Shown here: positions 8,280 through 16,809 of the stretch, piece by piece | How the letters are laid out: each line of letters starts with the position of its first letter | Position numbering within the stretch: the first letter of the stretch is position 1 | NCBI RefSeq assembly: GCF_002362255.1 | Contig: NZ_LPVV01000009.1 | Span: forward strand, 1-52,644 | Origin: Microbacterium sp. SZ1 | Lineage (GTDB): Bacteria; Actinomycetota; Actinomycetes; Actinomycetales; Microbacteriaceae | Length of the DNA stretch: 52,644 nucleotides | Reading direction: 5' to 3' | Made by a program: the position numbers and the translations under genes | The notes under the pieces: generated by a model | Databases searched by the model: none | What the model was told of the DNA's origin: nothing | What the model saw: only the letters and a program-made list of their open reading frames with translations

Positions 8280-9233
8280 ATGCTCAACCACGTCCTCCCC
8301 GTCGTCGACCTGCTCGACTCTCCGACGGCCTCCGGCGCGTCGCTCGCCGACCACCTGCGCGCCCTCGCCCCCGCTGACGCCACCATCGAGGTGGAGACGG
8401 TCACCGCCGAGCGAGGTGCGACCGACTTCGTGCGCGTCGTCATCCCAGGTAGCGCCGGGCGCAGCTCCGGAGGTGACGCCCCCACTCTCGGCATCATCGG
8501 CCGCCTGGGTGGCGTCGGCGCCCGCCCCGAGCTCATCGGCCTCGTCAGCGACGCCGACGGCGCTGCCGCGGCGCTCGCCGCCGCCGCCAAGCTGCTGCAG
8601 ATGGCCTCGCGCGGCGACCGGGTCGCGGGCGACGTCGTCGTGTGCACGCACGTCGACCCCGATGCCCCGACCGAGCCGCACGACCCGGTGCCGTTCATGT
8701 CGTCGGCCGTCGACATCGCCACCATGAACGCCAACGAGGTCACCGCCGACATGGAGGCGATCGTGTCTATCGACACGACGAAGGGCAACCGCATCCTCAA
8801 CCATCGTGGCGTTGCGATCTCGCCGACCGTCAAGGAGGGCTACATCCTGCGGCCCGCCCCCGACCTCGTCGCCGTCTTGGAGACCGTCTCGGGCGAGCCT
8901 GCGAAGATCCTCCCTCTGGCACAGCAGGACATCACCCCCTACGGCAACGACCTGCACCACGTGAACTCCATCCTGCAGCCGGCCGTCGCGACCTCAGCGC
9001 CCGTCGTCGGTGTCGCGCTGACCACGGTGACCGCGGTCGCGGGGTGCGCCACCGGCGCGAGCCACGAGACCGACATCGCGCTCGCCGCGCGCTTCGCGGT
9101 CGAAGTCGCCAAGGGCTTCGGCACCGGCCAGGTCGCGTTCCACGACGAGTCGGAGTTCGCGCACATGATCGCGCTGTACGGCGAGAACGTGCGCTTCCAG
9201 ACGCTCGGCGCTCCCGCGACCGCGACGGTCTGA
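8280..9233 (+). CDS. DUF1177 family protein of unknown function
   Basis: A 317-residue protein that matches, from memory, the DUF1177 family over its whole length. Recognisable blocks are LDSPTASG near the start, TLGIIGRLGGVGARPELIG (~75-95), SIDTTKGNRILNHRG (~165-180), SPTVKEGYILRP, ITPYGNDLHHVNSILQPA and GCATGASHETDIALAARF (~260-280). It has no signal peptide or transmembrane helix. Conserved Asp, His and Glu residues suggest a metal-dependent hydrolase-like fold, but this is inference. It sits between the M20 enzyme and the ATPase, so it most likely acts on the imported compound. Confidence 0.85.
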   Translation: MLNHVLPVVDLLDSPTASGASLADHLRALAPADATIEVETVTAERGATDFVRVVIPGSAGRSSGGDAPTLGIIGRLGGVGARPELIGLVSDADGAAAALAAAAKLLQMASRGDRVAGDVVVCTHVDPDAPTEPHDPVPFMSSAVDIATMNANEVTADMEAIVSIDTTKGNRILNHRGVAISPTVKEGYILRPAPDLVAVLETVSGEPAKILPLAQQDITPYGNDLHHVNSILQPAVATSAPVVGVALTTVTAVAGCATGASHETDIALAARFAVEVAKGFGTGQVAFHDESEFAHMIALYGENVRFQTLGAPATATV

Positions 9234-9277
9234 CCCGCACTCGTTCCCGCTGCCCGAGCCCCGTTCCGAGGAGACCC

Positions 9278-10957
9278 ATGACCGAGCTGCTGCGCATCGA
9301 AGGCCTTCGCGTCGAGATCCCCACCTCGCGCGGACTGGTCGTGCCCGTCGACGACGTCTCGCTCGACATCCGCCCCGGCGAGATGCTCGGGCTCGTGGGG
9401 GAGTCGGGCAGCGGCAAGAGCATGACCGCGATGTCGATCCTGCGGATGCTGCCCACCCCGTCGGCGACGGTGTCCGGACGTGTTCTGCTGGAGGGTGAGG
9501 ACCTGGCCGCGGCGAGCGAGCGGCGTCTGCGACAGGTGCGCGGCGGCCGGGTCGGCACGATCTTCCAGGAGCCGTTGACGGCGCTGAACCCGGTGTTCAC
9601 GATCGGCGATCAGCTCACCGAGCCCTTGCGTCGCCACAAGGGGATGGGCCGCAAGGAGGCGTGGCGTCGCGGGGTCGAGCTGCTCGACATGGTCGGCATC
9701 CGCCGTGCCGACCGCATCATGACCGACTACCCCTTCCAGCTCTCCGGCGGCATGCGCCAGCGCGTCATGATCGCGATGGCGATGTCGTGCGAGCCGACGC
9801 TGCTGATCGCCGACGAGCCCACCACCGCCCTCGACGTGACGACACAGGCGCAGATCCTCGACCTCATGGTGGGGCTGCAGGAAGACCACGGCACCGCGAT
9901 CCTGCTCATCACCCACGACCTCGGCGTCGTGGCGCAGAGCTGCCAGCGCGTCGCGGTCATGCACCAGGGGTCGCTCGTCGAGACCGCCGAGGTCGCCGAG
10001 CTCTTCGAGAACCCGCAGGCCGAGTACACCAAGCGTCTGCTCAGCTTTCGGCCCCCCGCGATCACCGAACCCGTGCGCGCGCGCATCGAGGCGGCGCCCG
10101 CCGCGCAGCCGCTGCTCGAGGTCACCGACCTCGTCAAGCACTACACGCGAGGTCGCGGGCGGAGGGCCGAGACCGTCGCCGCGATCGACGGCGTGAGCTT
10201 CTCGGTGGATGCCGGGCGCACGCTCGCGATCGTGGGCGAGTCGGGTTCGGGCAAGTCCACCACCGGCCGAGCGGTCCTGCGCCTGATCGAGCCGACGTCC
10301 GGCGCGGTGCGGTTCGATGGGCGAGACGTGCTCGGCATGAACCCCGACGAGCTGCGGCGCTGGCGCAGCGACGCCCAGATCATCTTCCAGGACACGTACG
10401 CCTCGCTGGATCCCCGATGGAAGGTCGGCGATTCGCTCGACGAGCCGCTGCGCCGTCACACCCGGCTCAGCGCCTCCGAACGTCGCGACCGCGTGGTCGA
10501 GTCGCTCGAGCTCGTCGGCCTGCAGGCGGATCACGCCGGCCGCTTCCCCCACGAGTTCTCCGGCGGTCAGCGCCAGCGCATCGGCATCGCGCGGGCCCTC
10601 GTGCTGCGGCCGCGACTCGTCGTCGCCGACGAACCCGTCTCGGCGCTCGACGTGTCGGTGCAGGCTCAGGTGCTGGGGCTCATGCGCGAGCTGCAGGACA
10701 CGCTGGGCCTCACCTACCTCTTCATCACGCACGACCTCTCGGTGGTCGCCGAGATCGCGGATGACGTACAGGTCATGCACCTCGGACGCATCGTGGAACG
10801 GGGGCCGGTCGCCGACGTCCTGAGAGAACCGCAGCATCCGTACACCCGTGCGCTGCTCGCCGCGGTGCCGCCATCGGATCCGCAATCCGCGTGGACACGC
10901 GAGCACCGCCGCGAGGTCATCGCCGAGGGTCTCGCCGCAGCCGAGGCGTCGGCATGA
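9278..10957 (+). CDS. Fused DppD-DppF ABC transporter ATPase
   Basis: A 559-residue protein carrying two complete ABC ATPase domains that energise the permease pair. Domain 1 (~1-260) has Walker A GESGSGKS, signature LSGGMRQR, Walker B LLIADEPT and switch LITHD. Domain 2 (~285-545) repeats them as [23 protein letters not shown] and FITHD. The C-terminal oligopeptide-ABC extension ([14 protein letters not shown]) is present, and a shorter one ([12 protein letters not shown]) follows domain 1. In enteric bacteria these are separate DppD and DppF proteins. The ATG follows GAGGAGA, and the stop codon overlaps the AroM gene start (ATGA). Confidence 0.94.
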   Translation: MTELLRIEGLRVEIPTSRGLVVPVDDVSLDIRPGEMLGLVGESGSGKSMTAMSILRMLPTPSATVSGRVLLEGEDLAAASERRLRQVRGGRVGTIFQEPLTALNPVFTIGDQLTEPLRRHKGMGRKEAWRRGVELLDMVGIRRADRIMTDYPFQLSGGMRQRVMIAMAMSCEPTLLIADEPTTALDVTTQAQILDLMVGLQEDHGTAILLITHDLGVVAQSCQRVAVMHQGSLVETAEVAELFENPQAEYTKRLLSFRPPAITEPVRARIEAAPAAQPLLEVTDLVKHYTRGRGRRAETVAAIDGVSFSVDAGRTLAIVGESGSGKSTTGRAVLRLIEPTSGAVRFDGRDVLGMNPDELRRWRSDAQIIFQDTYASLDPRWKVGDSLDEPLRRHTRLSASERRDRVVESLELVGLQADHAGRFPHEFSGGQRQRIGIARALVLRPRLVVADEPVSALDVSVQAQVLGLMRELQDTLGLTYLFITHDLSVVAEIADDVQVMHLGRIVERGPVADVLREPQHPYTRALLAAVPPSDPQSAWTREHRREVIAEGLAAAEASA

Positions 10958-11628
10958 CCGACATGCTCGCGCTCGTGACGATCGGCCAATCGCCGCGCGT
11001 CGACGTGCTGCCCGACCTGCTCCCCGCCCTCGAGGGGCGACGCTTCGCCGAGTACGGCGCTCTCGATCACGCCACCGCAGAGGATCTCGTGGCGATCGCG
11101 CCCGGCGATGACGAGGTGCCGCTCGTGTCGAGGATGCGCGACGGTTCGCGCGTCTCGATGGTGCACGACCGCGTCCTGCCCCTCATCGCCGCGGCCATCG
11201 AGCGTGCGGCCGCCGACGGCGCGGCGACGGCGCTGCTCATGTGCACCGGCCACTTCGAGCCCTTCGCGACGTCGATCCCGGTGCATGCGGCCGAGCCGCT
11301 CGCCCAGCGGTCGATCGTCGAGAAGGTCACCGGCTTCGGCGTCATGAATCCGGTCCCGGAGCAGATCGAGGAATCCCGTGCGCGCTGGGAGGCCAGAGCC
11401 GGGGCCAGGGTGCCGGTCTCCGCTGCCGACCCGTACACGGCGACGGATCGCGACCTCGCGCGCGCCGCCCGAGAGCTCGCCGCACACGGTGCGAGCTCGA
11501 TCGTGCTCGACTGCTTCGGGTACTCCGCCGCGATGGCCGCCGTCGTGCACGCCGCCACAGGACTCCCCGTGCACCTCGCCCGGACGATCGCCGTGCGAGC
11601 GGCCCTGGCCGAGATGGACGCGGCGTAG
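10954..11628 (+). CDS. AroM family protein
   Basis: A 224-residue cytoplasmic protein of the AroM family. The signature TIGQSPRVDVLPDL is at residues 9-22. The family is named after an E. coli gene next to aroL and has no established function. Two cysteines are placed like the catalytic pair of Asp/Glu and hydantoin racemases: Cys97 in LLMCTGHF and Cys187 in LDCFGYS. An isomerase role is therefore possible but inferred. The ATG overlaps the ATPase stop (ATGA), so translation is coupled. It is the last gene of the peptide operon. Confidence 0.87.
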   Translation: MTDMLALVTIGQSPRVDVLPDLLPALEGRRFAEYGALDHATAEDLVAIAPGDDEVPLVSRMRDGSRVSMVHDRVLPLIAAAIERAAADGAATALLMCTGHFEPFATSIPVHAAEPLAQRSIVEKVTGFGVMNPVPEQIEESRARWEARAGARVPVSAADPYTATDRDLARAARELAAHGASSIVLDCFGYSAAMAAVVHAATGLPVHLARTIAVRAALAEMDAA

Positions 11629-11784
11629 CCCAGGGCGGCGCGGTCGGATCGGCAGCGCTCGGCGTGGCCGTCGTGGACAGCGACCCGGATCAGCGTTGAC
11701 TGGATGCTGCAGATGTGCGCCGATGCGGTCTTCCTCGCGGTGCGCCGGACGCATCCCGAGCCGTGACCGACGAAAGGCACCCCT

Positions 11785-14250
11785 GTGACCGTCTCCCGAC
11801 GACCCCTGCACGACGGATGGACTGTGATCGCAGAGCGCGGCCCCGTGCCCCGCGAGATCGCCGAGGCCGGTGCGATCCCCGCGCAGGTGCCGGGCAGCAT
11901 CCACACCGACCTGTCGGCGGCCGGGCTCATCCCCGACCCGTATCTCGATGAGAACGAGAAGACGCTGTCGTGGATCGGGCTCGTCGACTGGACCTACCGC
12001 ACCGTGTTCGACGGGACGGGGTCGGATGCCGACGACTGGCACGACCTCGTGTTCGCCGGCGTCGACACGGTGGCATCGATCCGCCTGAACGGCGTCGAGA
12101 TCGCGAGCGTGCAGAACATGCACCGTCCGCACCGCATCGACGTCACGTCGGCGCTGCGGGCAGGCGAGAACGAGCTGGAGGTGGCGTTCCGGTCGCCGAT
12201 CCGCGCGGCGGACGCCGCGAGCCTCGTGCTCGGCGCCCGGCCGCACGCGAACCACCACCCGTACAACGCGATCCGGAAGATGGCGTGCAGCTTCGGATGG
12301 GATTGGGGCATCGACACGACGACCTCCGGCATCTGGCGTCCCGTCGCTCTCGAGAGCTGGTCGGGCGCGCGTCTCGCGGATCCGCTGATCGCGGGTGACG
12401 TCGTGGACGGCGTGCCGCGGGTGCGGGCCACGGCATCCGTCGAGGGAGTCCTCGAGGGTCTGCGTGCGCGGCTCGTCGTCGCGGGCGTGGAGCTCGAGGT
12501 CGAGTTCGACGCCGAGGTGCGCGACGGCGCGGTGCTGATCGAGGGCGATATGCCGTCGGCCGAGCTCTGGTGGCCGCGGGGCCACGGCGCACAGCCGCTG
12601 TACGACGCGACGCTGGTGCTGCTGCGCGACGGGGAGGAGATCGACGAGCATGCGCGGCGCGTCGGCTTCCGCTCGGTCGAGGCGCGGCTCGAGGAGGACG
12701 CGGACGGCGTGGGGTTCGCGATCGTCGTCAACGGCCGGCTCATCGAGATCCGCGGTGCGAACTGGATCCCCGACGACGCGTTCCCGCACCGGGTCGGTCG
12801 AGCGCGCTACGCCGAGCGACTGGCGCAGGCGGAGTTCGCCGGTCTCAATCTCATCCGGGTGTGGGGCGGCGGCATCTACGAGTCCGACGACTTCTACGCC
12901 GAGTGCGACGAGCGCGGGCTGCTGACCTGGCAGGACTTCCTGTTCGCGTGCGCGGCGTACTCGGAGGACGAGCCGCTGTGGACGGAGGTCGCGCTCGAAG
13001 CCCGTGCCGCGGTCACGCGGCTCGCCTCGCACCCGTCGCTCGTGATCCTCAACGGCAACAACGAGAACATCTGGGGCCGGCAGGAGTGGCGCTGGGAGGG
13101 CCGCCTCGACGGCCGCACCTGGGGAGCGCGGTACTACTACGAGCTGCTCCCCGCGATCGTCGCCGAGCTCGCCCCGCACGTGCCCTACACGCCGGGCAGC
13201 CCCTTCAGCCCCGACCGCGACGACCGGCAGAACGCCGCCGAACGCGGCACCATGCACGTCTGGGACACCTGGAACCAGAAGGACTGGACTCACTACCGCG
13301 ACCACCGTCCGCGATTCGTCGCGGAGTTCGGGTGGCAGGGCCCGCCGACGTGGAGCACGCTGACGAGGGCGATCGGCGACGACCCGCTCACCCCGGAGTC
13401 GCCGGGGATGATCGTGCACCAGAAGGCGATCACCGGCAACGACAAGCTCACCGACGGCCTCGTGCCGCACCTGCCGCTGCCGAACGACATGGACGACTGG
13501 CACTGGGCGATGTCGCTCAATCAGGCGGTGGCCGTGCGCACCGCGATCGAGTGGTGGCGCTCGCTCGCCCCGTACAACACCGGCACGATCACCTGGCAGC
13601 TCAACGACTGCTGGCCGGTCACCTCCTGGGCCGCGGTCGACGGCGACGGCCGCCGCAAGCCGTTGCTCTTCGCGATGCGGGCCGCGAACGCGCCGCGTCT
13701 CGCGACGATCCAGCCCGGCGCCGACGGACTCGCCCTCATCGTGACGAACGACACGGACGAGGAGTGGCGGGCCGAGTTCGCGATCGCCCGACGGTCTTTC
13801 GACGGGGCGTCGCTCGCCGAGCAGACCTGGTCGGTCGCCGTGCCCGCGCGCGGCATCGAGCGGATCGACCTCGACGCCGACATCGCCACGGCGCAGGATG
13901 CCGCGGGCGAGCTGATCCGTGCCAGCGCCGGCGAGGGCGAGGCGACTGCCGAGTGGTTCTTCGCTGAGCCGCGGGACTCGTCGCTGCCCGCGGCGTCGAC
14001 CGAGGTCTCCGCGGAGCGCACGGAGGAGGGGTGGACGGTCGACGTCACGGCCGGCACCCTCGTCCGCGACCTCACGCTGCTCGTGGACCGGATCGACCCC
14101 GCCGCCGAGACCGACGAGGCGCTCGTCACGCTGCTCCCGGGAGAGACGGCCCGATTCACGGTGCGCGGCGCGACGGATGCCGACCCCGCGGCGTTCTCGG
14201 ACCGGCTGGTGCTGCGGTCGACGAACGACCTGATCGGACGCGCGGGCTGA
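11785..14250 (+). CDS. Beta-mannosidase, glycoside hydrolase family 2
   Basis: An 821-residue intracellular GH2 enzyme that releases mannose from the non-reducing ends of beta-mannosides. The N-terminal jelly roll (~1-170) includes PGSIHTDLSAAG and ENEKTLSWIG, typical of mannosidases. A sandwich domain and the TIM barrel (~290-590) follow. The acid/base is Glu427 (NGNNENIWG) and the nucleophile Glu514 (FVAEFGWQ). There is no signal peptide. The start is GTG with GAAAGG upstream. It begins 156 bases after the AroM gene and no sugar transporter is adjacent, so it may act alone on substrates imported elsewhere. Confidence 0.93.
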   Translation: MTVSRRPLHDGWTVIAERGPVPREIAEAGAIPAQVPGSIHTDLSAAGLIPDPYLDENEKTLSWIGLVDWTYRTVFDGTGSDADDWHDLVFAGVDTVASIRLNGVEIASVQNMHRPHRIDVTSALRAGENELEVAFRSPIRAADAASLVLGARPHANHHPYNAIRKMACSFGWDWGIDTTTSGIWRPVALESWSGARLADPLIAGDVVDGVPRVRATASVEGVLEGLRARLVVAGVELEVEFDAEVRDGAVLIEGDMPSAELWWPRGHGAQPLYDATLVLLRDGEEIDEHARRVGFRSVEARLEEDADGVGFAIVVNGRLIEIRGANWIPDDAFPHRVGRARYAERLAQAEFAGLNLIRVWGGGIYESDDFYAECDERGLLTWQDFLFACAAYSEDEPLWTEVALEARAAVTRLASHPSLVILNGNNENIWGRQEWRWEGRLDGRTWGARYYYELLPAIVAELAPHVPYTPGSPFSPDRDDRQNAAERGTMHVWDTWNQKDWTHYRDHRPRFVAEFGWQGPPTWSTLTRAIGDDPLTPESPGMIVHQKAITGNDKLTDGLVPHLPLPNDMDDWHWAMSLNQAVAVRTAIEWWRSLAPYNTGTITWQLNDCWPVTSWAAVDGDGRRKPLLFAMRAANAPRLATIQPGADGLALIVTNDTDEEWRAEFAIARRSFDGASLAEQTWSVAVPARGIERIDLDADIATAQDAAGELIRASAGEGEATAEWFFAEPRDSSLPAASTEVSAERTEEGWTVDVTAGTLVRDLTLLVDRIDPAAETDEALVTLLPGETARFTVRGATDADPAAFSDRLVLRSTNDLIGRAG

Positions 14251-14334
14251 GCGCCGGGCCTCCGCAGGGTAGCGCGCGTCAGCACTGCGCGCCACCGGGG
14301 TCCGGCATCCCTCGCAGCCGTCCACACTGGCGGC

Positions 14335-15099
14335 ATGCCGACCACCGTCTCCCGTCTCGCCGGCGGCATGCTGCGCGCTGTCATGGCCGGCATCCTGCTG
14401 CTCCGGCGCCCTCGTCCGATCCATGCGCACGGGGCCGTCTTCGACGGCGACCTCATGCTCCTCGAGGGGCGGAGGGCCTCCGGCATCCGCTGGTTCGACG
14501 AACCGCCGGCAGCGACCGTACCCGTCGTGGTGCGCGTGTCACGGTCGGTCGGGTTGCCGCCGTGGCTGCCGGACGTCTGGGGACTGGGGGTGCGGTGGGA
14601 GCATGAGGGCCGTCACGTCGATCTGGAGCTGGCCTCGACCGGCGTCGGGGAGCCCGGGCGGCACGTGCTCCTGCCCCGACTGTCGCCGTCGCGGGCCATG
14701 ATGAGCAGCATCTTCCCGTACAGGTCGCCACGAGGCCCGGTGCTGCTCGCCGCTCGCACGATGCCGGCTCGATCCCTGCCCGCCGACCTCGAGGGGTTGC
14801 GGGAGGCCGTCGCGCGGCATCCGTGGGTCCTGCGGCTCTACTCCGCGTCGCCGAGGGACAGGTGGCATCCGATCGGAGAGCTGTGTCTGCGTCACCCCCG
14901 TGCGGGTGACGACCCCGACCTGCGCTTCGACATCGATCGCAACCCGCTGCCCGGCGCAGACAGCTACGACTGGGCACGCGCGCTGCGTCGGCCGTCGTAC
15001 CGACTGGCGCAGGGGACGGCCGAGGACGCCGGTCAGACCAGCGCGTCCTCGACGAGCAGCGCACCGCTGTCGATCGCGGAGAACGACAGCACCTTGTAG
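14335..15099 (+). CDS. Conserved hypothetical protein
   Basis: A 254-residue basic protein without a clear signal peptide, although residues 12-24 are hydrophobic. I recall similar actinobacterial proteins being labelled phosphodiesterase, but I see no metal-binding HD or calcineurin-like motif that would justify it. Its centre (VVVRVSRSVGLPPWLPDVWGL) resembles that group. The ATG is preceded by CACACT at six bases, possibly a leaderless start. The last 67 bases overlap the convergent recQ-like gene, and the Ser/Thr-rich tail lies in that overlap. Confidence 0.65.
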   Translation: MPTTVSRLAGGMLRAVMAGILLLRRPRPIHAHGAVFDGDLMLLEGRRASGIRWFDEPPAATVPVVVRVSRSVGLPPWLPDVWGLGVRWEHEGRHVDLELASTGVGEPGRHVLLPRLSPSRAMMSSIFPYRSPRGPVLLAARTMPARSLPADLEGLREAVARHPWVLRLYSASPRDRWHPIGELCLRHPRAGDDPDLRFDIDRNPLPGADSYDWARALRRPSYRLAQGTAEDAGQTSASSTSSAPLSIAENDSTL

Positions 15100-16682
15100 C
15101 CCTCGGACTCGAAGTAGATCGTCGCCCGATCCGCCTCGACACCCGTGACGGTTCCGACGCCCCAATCGCGGTGACGGACGCTCTGGTCCATCGCGACGGG
15201 CGCATCGGCGATCGCCGCCTCGTCGTGGGCCGCGGCCGAGGCGTCGCGCTGCTCGCAGCGGTCGCAGTTGTCGCACCAAGCGGGGCCGTCGACCCCGAAG
15301 TACTCGAGCAGCACCCGGCGCCGACACTGCATGGTCTCGGCGTACGCGCGCATCATCGCGAGGCGCGAGTCCGCGATCCGCTCACGAGACTCCAGCGTCT
15401 CCCGCACGGCCTTGGCCGCCTGGGCGGCGGTGACCGGGCGGACCAGGCGCACCCCGTCGGTCGTGTCGACGAGCCCCGCATCGACGAGGTCGTTCACCAG
15501 ACGGGTGACCGTGCGCGTGGGCTTGCCCACAGCATCCGCCAGCGCACGAAGGTGCGCACCGGGCTTCGCGACGATCGCGGCGCGCAGCGCGCGGATGTCG
15601 GCCGGGCGCACCGAGCGCCTCGTGAAGAAGCGCCGCAGTCCGAGGTCCTCCGGCCGGTAGTGCAGGGCTGTGGTCGCGGGCTCCCCGTCGCGTCCCGCCC
15701 GTCCGACCTCCTGGTAGTACGCGTCCAGCGACTCGGTGACCGTGGCGTGCAGCACGAAGCGCACGTCGGCCCGGTCGATGCCCATGCCGAAGGCGGAGGT
15801 GGCGACGACGATGTCGAGGGTGCCGTCGCGCCAGCGGTCCTGCACGTCGCGCCGCTCCGCGGCCCGGAGTCCCGCATGGTAGGCGGCGACGCGGCGGTCG
15901 TCGGAGGCGATCTCCTCGGCGTAGCTCTCGGCCTCCGTGCGGGTCGCGACGTAGACGATTCCCGGGGCGGTCCAGGTACGCGCCTCCTGCACGACGACGG
16001 CCTTCTTCTCGGAGTCGCTCTCGTGCCGGTGCACGACGAGTCGGATCTCCGGGCGATCGACCCCGTGCACCTGCACGTCGACGCCGGTCATCGACAGCTT
16101 CTCGATGATCTCGGCGCGCACGGGCTCGGAGGCCGTCGCGGTCATCGCGAGCACCGGCGGGTCGCCGAGGTCGCGGCGCACGTCTCCGAGCCGCGCGTAG
16201 TCGGGTCGGAAGTCATGCCCCCACGACGACACGCAGTGCGCCTCGTCGACGACGAACAGCGAGACGCCGGCCGCCGCGAGGCGAGACACCGTCTCCTCCT
16301 TCGCCAGCTGCTCGGGAGCGAGCAGCACGTACACGGGACCGCCCTGGTCGATCAGTTCCCACGCGCGGGCGCTGTCGGCGGCAGACGTCGAGCCGTTGAG
16401 CGCGACGGCGGGCGGGGCGGCCGGCGCCTCGCGGATCGAGGCGAGCTGGTCGGCCTGCAGCGCCACGAGTGGCGAGACGACGAGCACTACGCCGCCGCGC
16501 TGTGCGCCGGCGACCTGATAGACGGCGGACTTGCCGCCGCCGGTCGCGAGCACGAGCAGCGTGTCGCGCCCGGCGGCCGCCGAGGTGATGGCCTCGCGCT
16601 GCCCGGGCAGCAGCTCGTCCCACCCGAATCCGTCGCGGGCGATGTCGTCGACGGAAGCGGGAGACGTGCGGGAGGAGCTCAT
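15033..16682 (-). CDS. recQ: RecQ family ATP-dependent DNA helicase
   Basis: A 549-residue superfamily 2 helicase acting in DNA repair. The N-terminal domain has Walker A (ATGGGKS, residues 46-52), the DEAH box followed by CVSSWGHDFRPDY (~150) and TATAS. The second domain includes AFGMGIDRADVRFVLH and the arginine-finger block YYQEVGRAGRDG. A zinc-binding segment ends in CDNCDRC, and no separate HRDC domain is evident. I chose ATG 16682; the open frame runs on upstream to 16871, but that part lacks family character. It lies 127 bases downstream of the radical SAM gene. Confidence 0.92.
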   Translation of the reverse strand: MSSSRTSPASVDDIARDGFGWDELLPGQREAITSAAAGRDTLLVLATGGGKSAVYQVAGAQRGGVVLVVSPLVALQADQLASIREAPAAPPAVALNGSTSAADSARAWELIDQGGPVYVLLAPEQLAKEETVSRLAAAGVSLFVVDEAHCVSSWGHDFRPDYARLGDVRRDLGDPPVLAMTATASEPVRAEIIEKLSMTGVDVQVHGVDRPEIRLVVHRHESDSEKKAVVVQEARTWTAPGIVYVATRTEAESYAEEIASDDRRVAAYHAGLRAAERRDVQDRWRDGTLDIVVATSAFGMGIDRADVRFVLHATVTESLDAYYQEVGRAGRDGEPATTALHYRPEDLGLRRFFTRRSVRPADIRALRAAIVAKPGAHLRALADAVGKPTRTVTRLVNDLVDAGLVDTTDGVRLVRPVTAAQAAKAVRETLESRERIADSRLAMMRAYAETMQCRRRVLLEYFGVDGPAWCDNCDRCEQRDASAAAHDEAAIADAPVAMDQSVRHRDWGVGTVTGVEADRATIYFESEGYKVLSFSAIDSGALLVEDALV

Positions 16683-16809
16683 GTCAGCGACGGTATCCCC
16701 GCGATCGGGAACGTGCGCGAGGGTTGACATCGGGATGCCGGCGGCGCACGGCATCCGCTCGCCTTCGCCTCGCATCGGGGTGGCTCGACGGTGGGTCTGA
16801 AGGGTGTCG

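Noticed and set aside
10714..14430. 1238-residue minus-strand frame over AroM and the beta-mannosidase
   Set aside because: No recognisable domain, Arg/Gly/Asp-rich composition, and the plus strand is clearly coding.
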